Source: Plantago ovata (taxonomy: Eukaryota > Streptophyta > Magnoliopsida > Lamiales > Plantaginaceae). Taken from it: a DNA stretch of 64,000 nucleotides. The notes under the pieces were generated by a model. It ran no database searches and had not been told where the DNA came from. It saw only the letters and a list, made by a program, of their open reading frames with translations. A program made the translations under genes and the position numbers. The stretch's first letter is position 1; each line of letters opens with the position of its first letter. Below, one piece after another: positions 23,188 to 34,500 of this stretch. The stretch is from positions 76,137,766 through 76,201,765 of the forward strand of contig CM051458.1 in the NCBI GenBank assembly GCA_028274465.1. Reading direction: 5' to 3'.

Positions 23188-24178
23188 ATGGCAGAAGCTA
23201 GACCACTGAAGGCATGGGTACAACCCACCAAGGATCGTATGAGGGGACCGGCGATTGTTCTTTCGCCTGCAACCCGAGATCTGGAGATCAAGAACCACGC
23301 ATTCCAACAACTTCCGAGGTTCTATGGCTTATCAAGGGAAGATGTGATGGGGTACTTGAACGATATCGATGATTTCATCAACCAACTCCCACGACCCGGA
23401 GCTGACATAACAACGGATGAGTTAAGAATGAAGGTTTTTGCTATGGGACTTGGCGACAGAGCCAAGTCATGGCTAAGTTCTCTACCAGCCGGCTCACTGG
23501 ACACCTGGGAAAAGGTTTTTTCAGCTTTCATGGAGAAGTACTTCCCACACACTATGACTACCGCGCTTAAGGCGCAAATCACTGGATTCAAACAGGACTA
23601 TGATGAGACCATCTACACCGCGTTCGAGAAGTTCCAAGATGTCACGAACAAGTGCCCTCACCATGGTTTTGAAATTTCTGACCTAGTCCAACACTTCTAC
23701 AATGGACTAACCTTCGAGAACCAACAAGTGGTGGATTTCCAATGCCGAGGCAATATTTGGGAAGAAACCGCAGAAGCCGTCTGGGCTGTTTTCATAAAGG
23801 CTTGCTAAGGGTTCACAGTTCAAGGACCCAAGAGCAATGGTTAGGAGACGTGGACATGAAGCTCCACCGACTCAAGAAGCCCCTATGTACATGGGGAATG
23901 GGGATCAATTCGAGTGCTTTACCAACGAATTGAAGCAAGTCCTCAAGAGCGCCACCGGAACAACTGTTTCAAATGAAGTATGCCGAATATGCAAGAACTA
24001 TGGGCATGGGGCTCATATGTGTAGATCGGAGCTGGCATACGATGATGGCAACTGGGCTCGAGGAAACGAAGAAGAAGCCTTTGCTACGGAGTTTGGTACT
24101 CAAGAAGTTAGCTACGGACAAGACGGTAGGAATCCTCGAGGGGGATTCTAGAGAAGAGGATACCGCAACAATCAAGGA
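23188..24178 (+). pseudogene. Second, inverted gag copy in A1
   Basis: Starts MAEARPLKAWVQPTKDR and follows the minus-strand gag for about 330 codons with scattered substitutions (for example QQLPRF for QQHPRF, TWEKVF for TLEKVF). A short insertion near 23790 shifts the frame (WAVFIKAC then stop), and a TAG replaces the Trp codon in RGGFWRRG at about 24150. It ends inside the coding region at GGATATGCAC, where LTR sequence takes over. Confidence 0.85.
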
Positions 24179-24611
24179 TATGCACAATTGGACACTAGTC
24201 GACCATCAGACCAATTATATTCGTAGTGTTGAATAATTATGGAACACATTAGGACAATCGTGTTGACTAGTCAGACCAAATTATCTTCGTAGTGTTTAAT
24301 ACTTGCAACAGGACACTAGATTGATTCAAAGATCTCTATGCAAGACCGAGGAATTTATGCATGATTATCAACCCATTATGCTAAGAAGGACCATACTATC
24401 ACCAATCTCCATTATCTGCTAGAAACCCCCTATTGCTATCTGCTGTTTTATATTCTCTTATTAAATAGATAAAGGAAGTTATAGTCCTGAGAGAACGACA
24501 CTCGAGTCATTCTGCTACTACACTACGGTTTTCGTTGTAGTTGTGGATTGCCTTTGGCTAAATAACAAATATTATTTGCTGAATCGAGACCCGACAAATC
24601 TTCGTTCATCA
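24179..24611 (+). repeat. Distal part of A LTR closing A1
   Basis: Plus-oriented LTR from ATGCACAATTGGACAC to the terminus TTCATCA at 24611. It carries the approximately 60-bp direct repeats and the sequence CTACACTACGG-TTTTCGTTG seen in all copies. The U3 part is absent. Confidence 0.8.
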
Positions 24612-25837
24612 GTCGGGTCCCAATTAATCAAATAAATTTGTTATTTAGCCAAAGGCAATTCACAACTACAACGAAAACCGTAGTGTAGCAGTAGAATAAC
24701 CTCGAGTGTTGATCTCTAAGGACTATAACTAGCTTTATCTAATTTAACTTGAGAATATAAAATAGCAGACGACTTAGCAAAGGTTTTTCTTAACAGATAA
24801 TGGAGATTGGTGATAGTATGGTCATTCAAAGCATAACGGGTTAATAATCATGCATAAATTCCTCGGTTTTGCATGGAGATCTTTGATCAATGAATTGTCC
24901 AGTTGTAATTATTCAACACTACGAAGATATAGATTTAGATAGATCAAAAGATCAATGAATTGTCCAATTGTGTTCAGTAATTATTCAACAATACGACGAT
25001 AGAGATTTAGATAGATCAAAGAAATAAAGCAATAACTCAGAGTATAATGCGCGATATAACCATTAGCATAATTATCAACCCTTCGCTAAGAAATCACATA
25101 CTATCACCAACGAGAAGTTTAGCTACTCATAGTTGTCATGCAATGAACAGAAATCATACCACGAATGAATGAAAACATGATGAAAGATATATAAAAATAA
25201 GTAGAAAAACTGTAAGATACAATGTTACCGAAGGTTGTCAATCTCCAAAGAATCGCGATCTTACAAGCTCCAAACTGCTAAGAAAAAGTATCTCCTAAGC
25301 TAAGAACCCCCAGAACAGGCTCTGGGGAATTCCTACCTAAAACTACAGAGAAAAATGAGAGAAAAGGTCTGGAAAAGTATGAAAATCGTAGAAAAACTGA
25401 GCAACTATATATAGGCTTCGAATTGTGTGGGGCGAAGGGCCCCACACACCGGGCGATTCGCCTGGTGTGGGCGATTCGCCCCACATCCCGGGCAATTCGC
25501 CCGGGAGTAATTTTTGGCCCAGAACGCGTTTTTGGATTTCTTCCCCTTTTCGGACTCGGTTTTTGACTTCTAGCCTCCAGATTCGACCCCTAGACTTCAA
25601 ATCCTATCCGGAATCTTTCAGATACTCCAATTAGGCTTCTGGAACACCAATTTCTTGTCTACTTCAATATAATTGCCCGGAAAACCTCGTTTTTCAACCA
25701 AAACCTGTAAAATAAAAACTAAAGGGAAACGTGACACTATTCTAATAAAATGCACTAAAATATAGCTAAATTAACATAGATGATAGCTAAAATACGTGAA
25801 AAAGACTCAAATGAAAGTGTAAAATACACATTCATCA

Positions 25838-27435
25838 AACTCCCCAAACCAAACCTTTGCTTGTCCTCAAGCAACTAAGCTAGACTCTAATGCAAAAAAC
25901 AATGCAACACACAAAATGGAGTCTCATGTCAAATTAAATGAACTAATCTACTGAATCTATCAAAAAACATATAAACAAGAACCATATAAATCAAAACATG
26001 AATATTGGTTGAAGAATGCCTCGATTGACTAATACACACTCACATAAGCACTTATGTCAAGACAAGATAGTCTCTCGTAACATTCTCTACCTGGACCTAG
26101 TCAGTGACAACGTAATGAAACATGTTAAGATACGAATGGTTATCCCGTGCCTATGAAACTGAGGACTTACTGCTGTTCACCAAGTTAAGACTTTTCCTCA
26201 AAGAGGTCGAACCAATACTGACTCTCATCAAACGAAGGAGGGTTCCCTATAAAAGATAACACTCCCCTATTCTACCATTCTCTCAAGCAAAGCCTTAAGC
26301 TATTCACCACTTCCTGAATGGAAGGACGAGGGTGGTCTAGAACAGATGACACTCAAAAACAAAAGAAAAGATAGAAAATTACAACACGATTACGAACATT
26401 ACAAGAATTGGAAAATGAGACACAACACTTTGCTAAACTGCTATTTGGATTTCTTTTTTAGACCCTTCTTTTCTTTTTTTGGGGTCTTTTCTTTTTTCTT
26501 CTTTCCCAGTTTTTTTTCCTTTTCCTGGAATTTTTCTTTTTTTTTTTTCCGAATTTTTTTTAGCCAGTAGTAGCATAACGAAAAAGAAACAAGAGTGACT
26601 CACAAACGACCTCCCCAAACCTATTCGAAGGAATAGGTTGGAGTACAAAATTTGCGAAAAAGGAAAAATAAACTCACAACACAAAATTGAAAAACGAAAA
26701 ACAAGTCTAATGATAGTGTAACCCCCCTCCCCAAACCTATTCGGAAGAATAGGTTGCAAACAAAGGATCACACACTCTCACACTACCTCCTTCCTAGGCA
26801 TTTAGCAATCTCAAAGCAAGGTGAAGACTTGTTGCCTCTTAGGTACATAATTACTCGGGAAAACAACCATAAGACCCTAACATGCATCATCCTATTATAA
26901 AGGCCTTCGTGAACCGCAGTAGAGAAAACACCACTAAGTGATGTCGAGACTACCAAGCTTAACTAAGTGCAATACATAAATGTGACAAGCCAAGCGAGAA
27001 AAACCTCAAACAAATTCATAGAGATGAAACATACAATTAATGTTAAAGTTAGTTAATCTACACAATAAAAATGTTCAAAAAATTTGGCAATAAACTCCAC
27101 ATAAAACATGCAAGACTATCCTAGGATGAATGTAGTGTATGCAACTAAATACTAAGAAAGCGGTAAACGTGCAAATGCAAACAAAAACAAGATACCATAC
27201 TCAACATCACAAAGCCAAACAATACTTAACATCATGGTTCACATCCCATCCCCATCATGAAACTTAAGCTAGTCCTTAGCAAAAGAGAATGAGTAAATAA
27301 AAAGTGATACTAGATGTTACCGAACGGTTTGGCCTCGGTCGGCTGAGAGCGGACATGTGAAAAGACTAATTATCGGTATTGAAATCCCCATAATAGTCCC
27401 TCCACATGTCAGACAGGAGATCATTACCACTAATG
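25838..27435 (-). other. 3' non-coding block of A2
   Basis: Same layout as in A1: PPT beside the LTR at 25838, A/G-rich tract (plus-strand T-rich 26450-26570), and hairpins at 26618-26639 and 26734-26755 next to CTCCCCAAACC. Near 27366-27435 the terminal peptide DMWRDYYGDFNTDN resembles the ORF2 end of A1 (DMWSDFYGDYHPDD), so this block once ended an ORF2-type frame. Confidence 0.65.
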
Positions 27436-27894
27436 TTATCCATTATCAAATGGAAACGAATCTTGTGCATCCATTCCATTACTCCTCGCATCTTGGGAAC
27501 CATCCTTGGCTCCTCTCCGTATCTGCTCAAGCAAGTCCACGATTCCCTGAAAACTAAAATTAACAAAACAAAGAAAAACAAAATCTAAAAAATAACTAAG
27601 GGAATCAGATGGAAAATAAAAAGAGGAAAGAGGATCAAAACTCCTTTGGGACTCATAGGTGGGTGCATGGACCAGAACGTAGGAGACAAGATCAAGAGTA
27701 TCTGCCGCAATTGATTCTAAGACACCAAAATCTTCAGAGATTGGCTCCTCGACCTCAACACAACTCACGCCATCACCTTCTGACTCAAGTGAAGCAATGG
27801 ATTCAGTTATTACTTCCTCCACGACTTCCTCTTGACCATCAACTTCGACATCCGCAAGTAAGGACGTGGAATCCAAGCTAAGCACTGAGGAGAC

Positions 27895-29155
27895 TGATGA
27901 ATGTGTATTTTACACTTTCATTTGAGTCTTTTTCACCTATTTTAGCTATCCTCTATGTTAATTTACCTATATTTTAGTGCATTTTATTAGAATAGTGTCA
28001 CGTTTCCCTTTAGATTTTATTTTACAGGTTTTGGTTGAAAAACGAGGATTTCTGGGCAATTATATTGAAGTTGACAAGGAATTGGTGTTCCAGAAGCCTA
28101 TTTGGAGTATCTGAAGATTTCCGGATAGGATTTGGAGTCTAGGGGTCGAATCTGGAGGTTAGAAGGCCACTAGAAGTCAGAAACCGAGTTCGAAAAGGGG
28201 AAGAAATCCAAAAACGCGTCGAAAACGCGGAATTCCGCAAAAATCACTCCCGGGCGAACCGCCCGGGACGTGGGGCGAATCGCCCCACACTTATTCGTAG
28301 CCTATATATAGTAGCTCAGTTTTTCTCTGAAATTCATACTTTTCCAGACCTATTCTCTCACCTTTCTCTGTAGTTTTAGGTAGGGACTTCCCAGAGCCTG
28401 TTTTGGGGGTTCGTAGCTTAGGAGACACTTTTTCATAGCTTAGGATCGCAATTCTCCGGAGATTGACAACCTTCGGTAACTTTGTATCTTACAGTTTATT
28501 CTACTTATTTTATTATATCTTTCAACATATTTTCTTCTATGATTTTGTTGATTGCATGCCTATTATGAGTAGCTAAACTTATCGTCGGTGGTAGTATGTG
28601 AATTCTTAGCGAAGGGAAGATAATCATGCTAATGGCTATATCGCGCATTATACTCCGTGTTATTGCTTTATTTCGTTGATCAGGCTCAGCCTAAATTCTC
28701 GTATGTTGTATTAATTATTATGCACAATTGGACCCTCGTCGACCTGTTCGCGAGTTTATCTTTGCAGTGTTGAATAATTACGGAACACAATAGGACAATA
28801 GAGATTGACTTGTCAGTATCATTATCTTCGTAGTGCTTAATAATTGCAACAGGACATTAGATTGATCAAAGATCTCCATGCAACACCGAGGAATTTACGC
28901 ATGATTATTGACCCGTTATGCTTTGAAGGATCATACTATCACCAATCTCCATTATCTGTTAGAAAAACCTTTGCTTTTACGTCTGCTGTTTTTATATTCT
29001 CTGGTTAAATAGATAAAGCTAGTTATAGTCCTAAGAGAACGACACTCGAGTCATTCTACTGCTACACTACGGTTTTCGTTGTAGTTTTGGATTGCCTTTG
29101 GCTAAATAACAAATATATTTGATTGAACCGGGACCCGACAAACCCGCGTTCATCA
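27895..29155 (+). repeat. 5' LTR of E1
   Basis: 1261 bp, TGATGAATG to TTCATCA. Palindromes CGGGCGAACCGCCCGG and GTGGGGCGAATCGCCCCAC at 28252-28292. TATA (CCTATATATAG) at 28301-28311. Confidence 0.88.
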
Positions 29156-29158
29156 AAT

Positions 29159-29176
29159 TGGCGCCGTTGCCGGGGA
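29159..29176 (+). promoter_or_regulatory. Primer binding site of E1 (tRNA-Asp)
   Basis: TGGCGCCGTTGCCGGGGA, complementary over 18 bases to the 3' end of plant tRNA-Asp, three bases after the LTR. This primer is typical of Athila. The leader 29177-29300 is non-coding. Confidence 0.9.
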
Positions 29177-29300
29177 CTATACTCCTTTTTTCTGTTTAAT
29201 TTGTTTATATTTTCAGCATTCAATTCCTAATTCTATTAGTTTTAGTTTTCCTTTTTAATCTCTCTTTGATACTGCTTTCCTAGTCTGTTACAGATAGTGT

Positions 29301-29663
29301 ATGCCACATACACGATCTAAAGGAACACCACTTGCTGATTCAATTGCTGAGATCGACAGAGTCTACCACCAATGAAGGCGACTACTTCAAAGGCGTGCAA
29401 TAGAGGAAATAGAGGATACCGATTTCTCTGAATCTCTACACAGTCTTTTCAAGGAAATCGACGGAATGGCAGAAGCTAGACCACTGAAAGCATGGGTTCA
29501 ACCCACCAAGGATCGTATGAGGGGACCGACGATTGTTCTTTCGTCTGCAACTCGAGATCTGGAAATCAAGAACCACGCATTCCAACAACTTCCGAGGTTC
29601 TATGGCTTATCAAGGGAAGATGTGATGGGGTACTTGCACGATATCGATGATTTCGTCAACCAA
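29301..29663 (+). pseudogene. Gag N-terminus of E1
   Basis: ATG at 29301 (MPHTRSKGTPLADS), in-frame TGA at 29373-29375 where A0 has Arg (HQRRRLL). The frame resumes and reads EEIEDTDFSESLHSLFKEID then MAEARPLKAWVQPTKDR until 29663, about residue 110, where an inverted LTR fragment replaces the rest of gag. Confidence 0.85.
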
Positions 29664-30511
29664 TTGTGCATAATAGTTAATACAACATACGAGAATTTTG
29701 GTTACAACTGATCAACGAAATAAAGCAATGACACGGAGTATAATGCGCGATATAGCCATTAGCATAATTATCTTCCCTTCGCTAAGAATTCACATACTAC
29801 CACCAACGATAAGTTTAGCTACTCATAATAGGCATGCAATCAACAGAAATCATAGAAGAAAACATGTTGAAAGAATATAATAAAATAAGTAGAATAAAAC
29901 TGTAAGATACAAAGTTACCGAAGGTTGTCAATCTCCGGATGATTGCGGTCCTACGAGCTCCAAACTGCTATGAAAAAGTATCCCCTAAGCTACAGAACTC
30001 CCAGGACAGGCCCCGGGAAGTTCCTACCTAAAACTATAGAGAGAGGTGAGAAAGTAGGTCTGGAAAGATATGATTTTCGGAGAAAACTGAGCAACTATAT
30101 ATAGGCCCGGAAATACTGTGGGGCGGTTCGCCCCACACACCGGGCGGTTCGTCCCAGAGTGTTTTTCGCAGAATTCCGCATTTTCGACGCGTTTCTGGAT
30201 TTCTTCCCCTTTTCGGACTCGGTTTCTGACTTCTAGTAGCCTTCTAACCTCCAGATTCGGCCCCTAGACTTCAAATCCTATCCGGAAACCTTCAGATACT
30301 CCAAATAGGCTTCTGGAACACCAATTCCTTGTCAACTTCAATATAATTTCCCGGAAATCTTCAAATTTCAATCAAAACCTGTAAAATAAAATCTGAAGGG
30401 AAACGTGACACTATTCTAATAAAATGCATTAAAATATAGCTAAATTAACATAAAGGATAGCTAAAATAGGTGAAAAAGACTCGAATGAAAGTGTAAAATA
30501 CACATTCATCA
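29662..30511 (-). repeat. Inverted A LTR fragment inside E1
   Basis: Minus-oriented LTR from mid-U5 (TTGTGCATAATA) to its true end TTCATCA at 30511. The right junction is a genuine LTR terminus against GGGATTGG of the protease region. The left junction is internal to the LTR and shares CCAA with gag. Together they replace about 400 codons of gag. Array at 30116-30155. Confidence 0.8.
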
Positions 30512-31015
30512 GGGATTGGTGAGCTTGAAGATGTCCGTGCCACACTAGACACGGGATCCTACTCAAACATACTCCCTTTGAATGTGTTTGAAAAGAGTAG
30601 CCTTGGAAAACTATCTGAGCATAGGGCTATTGTGCAACTGGCGGATGGATCCTTTATGAGACCCGAAGGCGTTGTGAAAAATGTGTTGGTCAAGATTGGT
30701 GAAGCTTCTGTATACAACAATTTTGTAGTTATGCCGGCGTCTGCACCTGGAACGGGGGATGTCATACTCTTAGGGCGAACGTTCTTGACTAAGCTACGCT
30801 CCGTGATGGACATCTACCAAAGAACTTGCACTATTGAAGTGGATGGCAAGCAACACGTATTGCAAGCCATATTTGATCCACCTGATCCGCCTGATATTTC
30901 TTACATTACTCATTACTGTGGTCTTGCAGCCTATGTTCTTTCTTATTCACAGGTTCGTGGCATGGAGAGGAGATCAATGAATGGGAAGTCTAGTACCCGC
31001 AGAAAGAAGAGATAG
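30512..31015 (+). pseudogene. Protease segment of E1
   Basis: The frame reads GIGELEDVRATLDTGSYSNI at its start, with the catalytic DTG intact, then VQLADGSF, VILLGRTFL, and ends RRKKR with a stop, at the same point as A1. Upstream Gag is missing because of the LTR fragment. It ends the coding region, followed at about 31058 by the CCGGGAGGCAACC hairpin. Confidence 0.85.
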
Positions 31016-32109
31016 GCACAGACAGGAGTCGAGTCAAAGACTTTAAATAATGGCGCTATCCGGGAGGCAACCGGGAGTTTTTATCGCTTTCTTTACCGCT
31101 TTATTGCATGCATTCATTCTTGAACTATTTGCTTCTCGTATGCGAATTTGTTCATGTCTGTGTCGTATATGCTTATGTTTGAGTGAGATTGTTCGAGTGG
31201 TTTTATGAGAAAATTGGTTTTGGGGATTAAAAACCGCGTTTTCGGACGAAAGGACCGTCTCCCCACATCGGGGAGCGGGGGGCGAATCGCCCCGTGTGGG
31301 GCGACTCGCCCCGCACCAGGGGCGAATCGCCCCACGGTCCCAGAAGACCAAAAACGCGGATCTCCCCTCTTTACCTCATTTTCTTCATATCTTCATCATT
31401 CTTCTTCCCAAAAAACCAAAAATTGCGAAAATACATTCAAATCTTCATAACTTCTTCATTCCTTGACCAAATTTAGTGTTCTTTTGCTTAAATCGAAGCC
31501 TATTACATGATCTATCTTTTCATCCGAACAGATTTTGTCCTAATGCATTATATTTTCATATATGAGGTATCTTCTTATGAACCCTAATTTTCGAATTTGG
31601 GCGTTTTCTAATTTGAGCTTCAATTATGCTTGTTTGATGCATGGGTAGGTTGTTTGTGTGATTAGAAGTGTTATTTACTATCAATTGCATGCTCAATTAT
31701 GCTTGGATTGTTGATTTGGGAATTTTGCTACTAGATGATATATCTTGTTATGCAATATGTCTTTATCTTTGATTTCATGCTTATGATTGTGTTTATTGGT
31801 GTAATGTTGGTGGATTTGATGATGGAATGCTTAATTGTTGAATATGAGGATTTATGATGCTAGAATGTTTCGCTACTATGGTATGAATTGAGCCTTGTTA
31901 TCTAGGATATTGGTTGTCTAGTAAGAGCATAAATGTGATGTATTGCATGTAGTAGTTACATTGGTATGTTGCATGATGAAGAAGCTAGGCTAGACATTTA
32001 AGGTTTGGGGAGCTCAATTGTTGATTCTATCACTTGTGTGTTTCGTTCTTACTCTAGCATATGCATGGGTCAGTTTTGTGTCATACGAGGTACTAACTGT
32101 TGTTTATAG
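31016..32109 (+). promoter_or_regulatory. Leader, palindrome array and intron before E1 ORF2
   Basis: Array at 31264-31340 (GGGGCGAATCGCCCC, GGGGCGACTCGCCCC). A C/T-rich exon (TTCTTCATATCTTCATC) leads to donor TGAG|GTATCTTC (31566/31567) and acceptor TTTATAG|GAACC (32109/32110). Inside the intron a PPT-like GGTTTGGGGAGCTC lies at about 32000-32015. Confidence 0.55.
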
Positions 32110-32377
32110 GAACCATGCCAAGGGAAAGGAGCATTCCCGTATGATTACTATGAAGCATTGGAGGGAGATCGATTACAACCATGTCAAGAAGAGTGACCTC
32201 GTTAGATGTGCGTTCGATCCAAGGGGTTTTGCAACAACGTCGTGGATTATCCAAGAGGAGGAGCTAGAGTACACCTGGAGTAAGGACTCCTATGCCTATT
32301 CATGCACCACCGAAGGGACAGATACCATTATTACATCAGCAATCCGTCACAAGGACTGCGAAGTTCGATTGAACTAG
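32110..32377 (+). pseudogene. Unknown second ORF of E1
   Basis: The frame includes RCAFDPRGFATTSWIIQEEE, WSKDSYAYSCTTEG and ends at a TAG after CEVRLN. Past the stop the same frame continues (RDGFNLEFAVARRFRSASLV), so the stop is probably a lesion. A homologue is at 47669-47282 on the minus strand (A3). I recognise no family. It occupies the place of the PF20167-like ORF in A1. Confidence 0.55.
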
Positions 32378-34500
32378 AAGGCACCGGGACAATCTTGCCG
32401 CGACGGATTCAATCTTGAGTTCGCAGTTGCTAGAAGGTTCCGAAGCGCTAGCTTGGTTCCAAAACATAATGACATGGGTACCCGGCCCCTCTTAGGGGTA
32501 CCCCTTGACTGCCTCTAAAGGGAGCATCATATAGACATCGGGAGAATCAACCGTAGAGAATGTGGTCGACATAGGAAAAAATGGAAGACAACCTCTGAAT
32601 ATCCGAACAGCTTGCTGTAACCTCCACGGGGGATAAAACATTGGAGAGGGAGGTTCTGATACCACTGCCCTTTCCCCTTCAATAGTTCACAACCTGTTGG
32701 AGAGATACCGGGTGGAAGATTCCATAACAGAGGCAACCAATCTTGAAGATTCTCTTCGACACTGCAACTCTACTAGTGAGGATGTGCGTGACAGTAGTCA
32801 CAATGAAGACAATAGGGACGATGATGATACAGATGGTTGAATTGGTCCTATCCGATCTAATAATGGAACTACTGCCACTACCACAAGCCCCGATGATCAT
32901 ATATAAGGCTCCCAGAGCAGTCCCAATAACTCACAAGCAGCATACTCAGCCGACCGAGGCCAAACCATGGGGTAACATCTAGTATCACATCTTATTTCCT
33001 CATTTTCTTACTGCTAGGGACTAGCGTAAATTTCATGAGGGGGGATGGGATTTAAGTGATCTAATGTTGTTAGTTTGGAGCTTGGTATTGGTAGGATGAG
33101 TATAGTACCTTGCATGTTTTATTCGTCTGCATTTGCATTTGCACGTTTACCGCTTTCTTAGATTTTTTAGGTTGCATTCACTACATTCATCCTAGGATAG
33201 TCTTGCATGTTTTTTATGGAGTTTATTGCCGAATTTTTTGAACTTTTTTATTGGGTAGATCAACTAACTATGTCATTAATTGTATGCTTCATCTCTATGA
33301 ATTTGTTTGAGGTTTTTCTCGCTTGGCTTGTCACATTTATGTATTGCACTTAGTTAAGCTTGGTAGTCTCGACATCACTTAGTGGTGTTTTCTCTACTGC
33401 GGTTCACGAAGGCCTTTATAATAGGATGATGCATGTTAGGGTCTTATGATTGTTTTCCCGAGTAATTATGTACCTAAGAGGCAACAAGTCTTCACCATGC
33501 TTTGAGATTGCTAAATACCTAGGAAGGAGGTAGTGTGAGGTTGTGTGATCCTTTGTTTATAACCTATTCTTCCAAATAGGTCTGGGAAGGGGGTTACACC
33601 ATCATTAGACTTGTTTTCGTTTTTCATTCCCGTATCGTGAGTTTATTTTTCCTTTTCCGTAAATTTTGTACTCCAACCTATTCTTTCGAATAGGTTAGGG
33701 GAAGTCGTGTGGGTCATTTTGTTTCTCTTTTTGTTATGCTACTGCTGGCTAGGAAAAAATCGAAAAAAAGAAAGAAAAAATTCCAGAAAAAAAAGAGAAA
33801 AAGAAAAAAAGAATCTCGAAAGAAGAAAAAGAAGAAAAAAGAAAAAACCCCAAAAAAAACAAAGAAGGGGTCCAAAAAAAGAAAGCCAAATAGCAGTTTA
33901 GCAAAGTGTTGTGTCTCATTTTCCAATTCTTGTAATGTTCGTAATCGTGTTGTAATTTTCTATTTTTTGTCTTTTGTTCTTGAGTGTCATCTGTTCTAGA
34001 CCACCCTCGTCCTGCCATTCAGGAAGTGGTGAATAGCTTAAGACTTTACTTGAGAGATGGGTAGAATAGGGGAGTGTTATCTTTTATAGGGAACCCTCCT
34101 TCGTTTGATGAGAATCAGTACTGGTTCGACCTCTTTGAGGGAAAGTCTTAACATGGTGGAACAGCAGTAAGTCCTCAGTTTCATAGGCACGGGACAACCA
34201 TTCGTATCTTAGCATGCTTCATTACGTCGTCACTGACGAGGTCCAGGTAGAGAATGTTACGAGAGACTATCTTGTCTTGACATAAGTGCTTATGTGGATG
34301 TGTATAAGTCAATCGAGGTATTCTTCAACCTATTTTCATGCTTTGATTTATATGGTTCTTGTTCATATGTTTTTTTGATAGATTTAGTAGATTAGTTCAT
34401 TTTATTTGGCATGAGACTCCATTTTGTGTCTTGCATTGTTTTTTGCATTCGAGTCTAGCTTAGTTGCTTGAGGACAAGCAAAGGTTCGGTTTGGGGAGTT
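32378..34500 (+). other. 3' non-coding block of E1
   Basis: Decayed coding remnants to about 32975 (acidic, SxxNNSQAAYSADRG) then non-coding sequence. Hairpins at 33561-33582 (one arm mutated) and 33675-33696, A/G tract 33755-33890, and the PPT GGTTTGGGGAGTT ending at 34500 beside the 3' LTR. Confidence 0.65.

Larger units (their letters stand above)
14581..24611. mobile_element. A1: rearranged, partly palindromic A-family copy with target duplication
   Basis: It begins with the genuine LTR start TGATGAATG and ends with the genuine LTR end TTCATCA, flanked by GTCGG on both sides (14576-14580 and 24612-24616). Inside, the order is LTR(+), LTR(-), internal sequence(-) with ORF2 and gag-pro, a fold-back loop near 23105-23135, gag(+), and the 3' third of LTR(+). 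The duplication and ends imply that this 10,031-bp molecule was already rearranged when integrase inserted it. Gag-pro and ORF2 are both open. Confidence 0.8.
14560..25837 (-). repeat. 3' LTR of A2, split by A1
   Basis: The first 21 bp (TGATGAACGTAGGATTGTCGG) are at 14560-14580. The remainder resumes at 24617 after the duplicated GTCGG and ends TTCATCA at 25837, together about 1242 bp. The palindrome array is at 25426-25504 and the TATA region at about 25404-25414 on the minus strand. Confidence 0.85.

Noticed and set aside
32743-32982. Separate plus-strand protein after the E1 second ORF
   Set aside because: The frame is a shadow of a decayed acidic segment homologous to 47103-46894 and has no start signal of its own.
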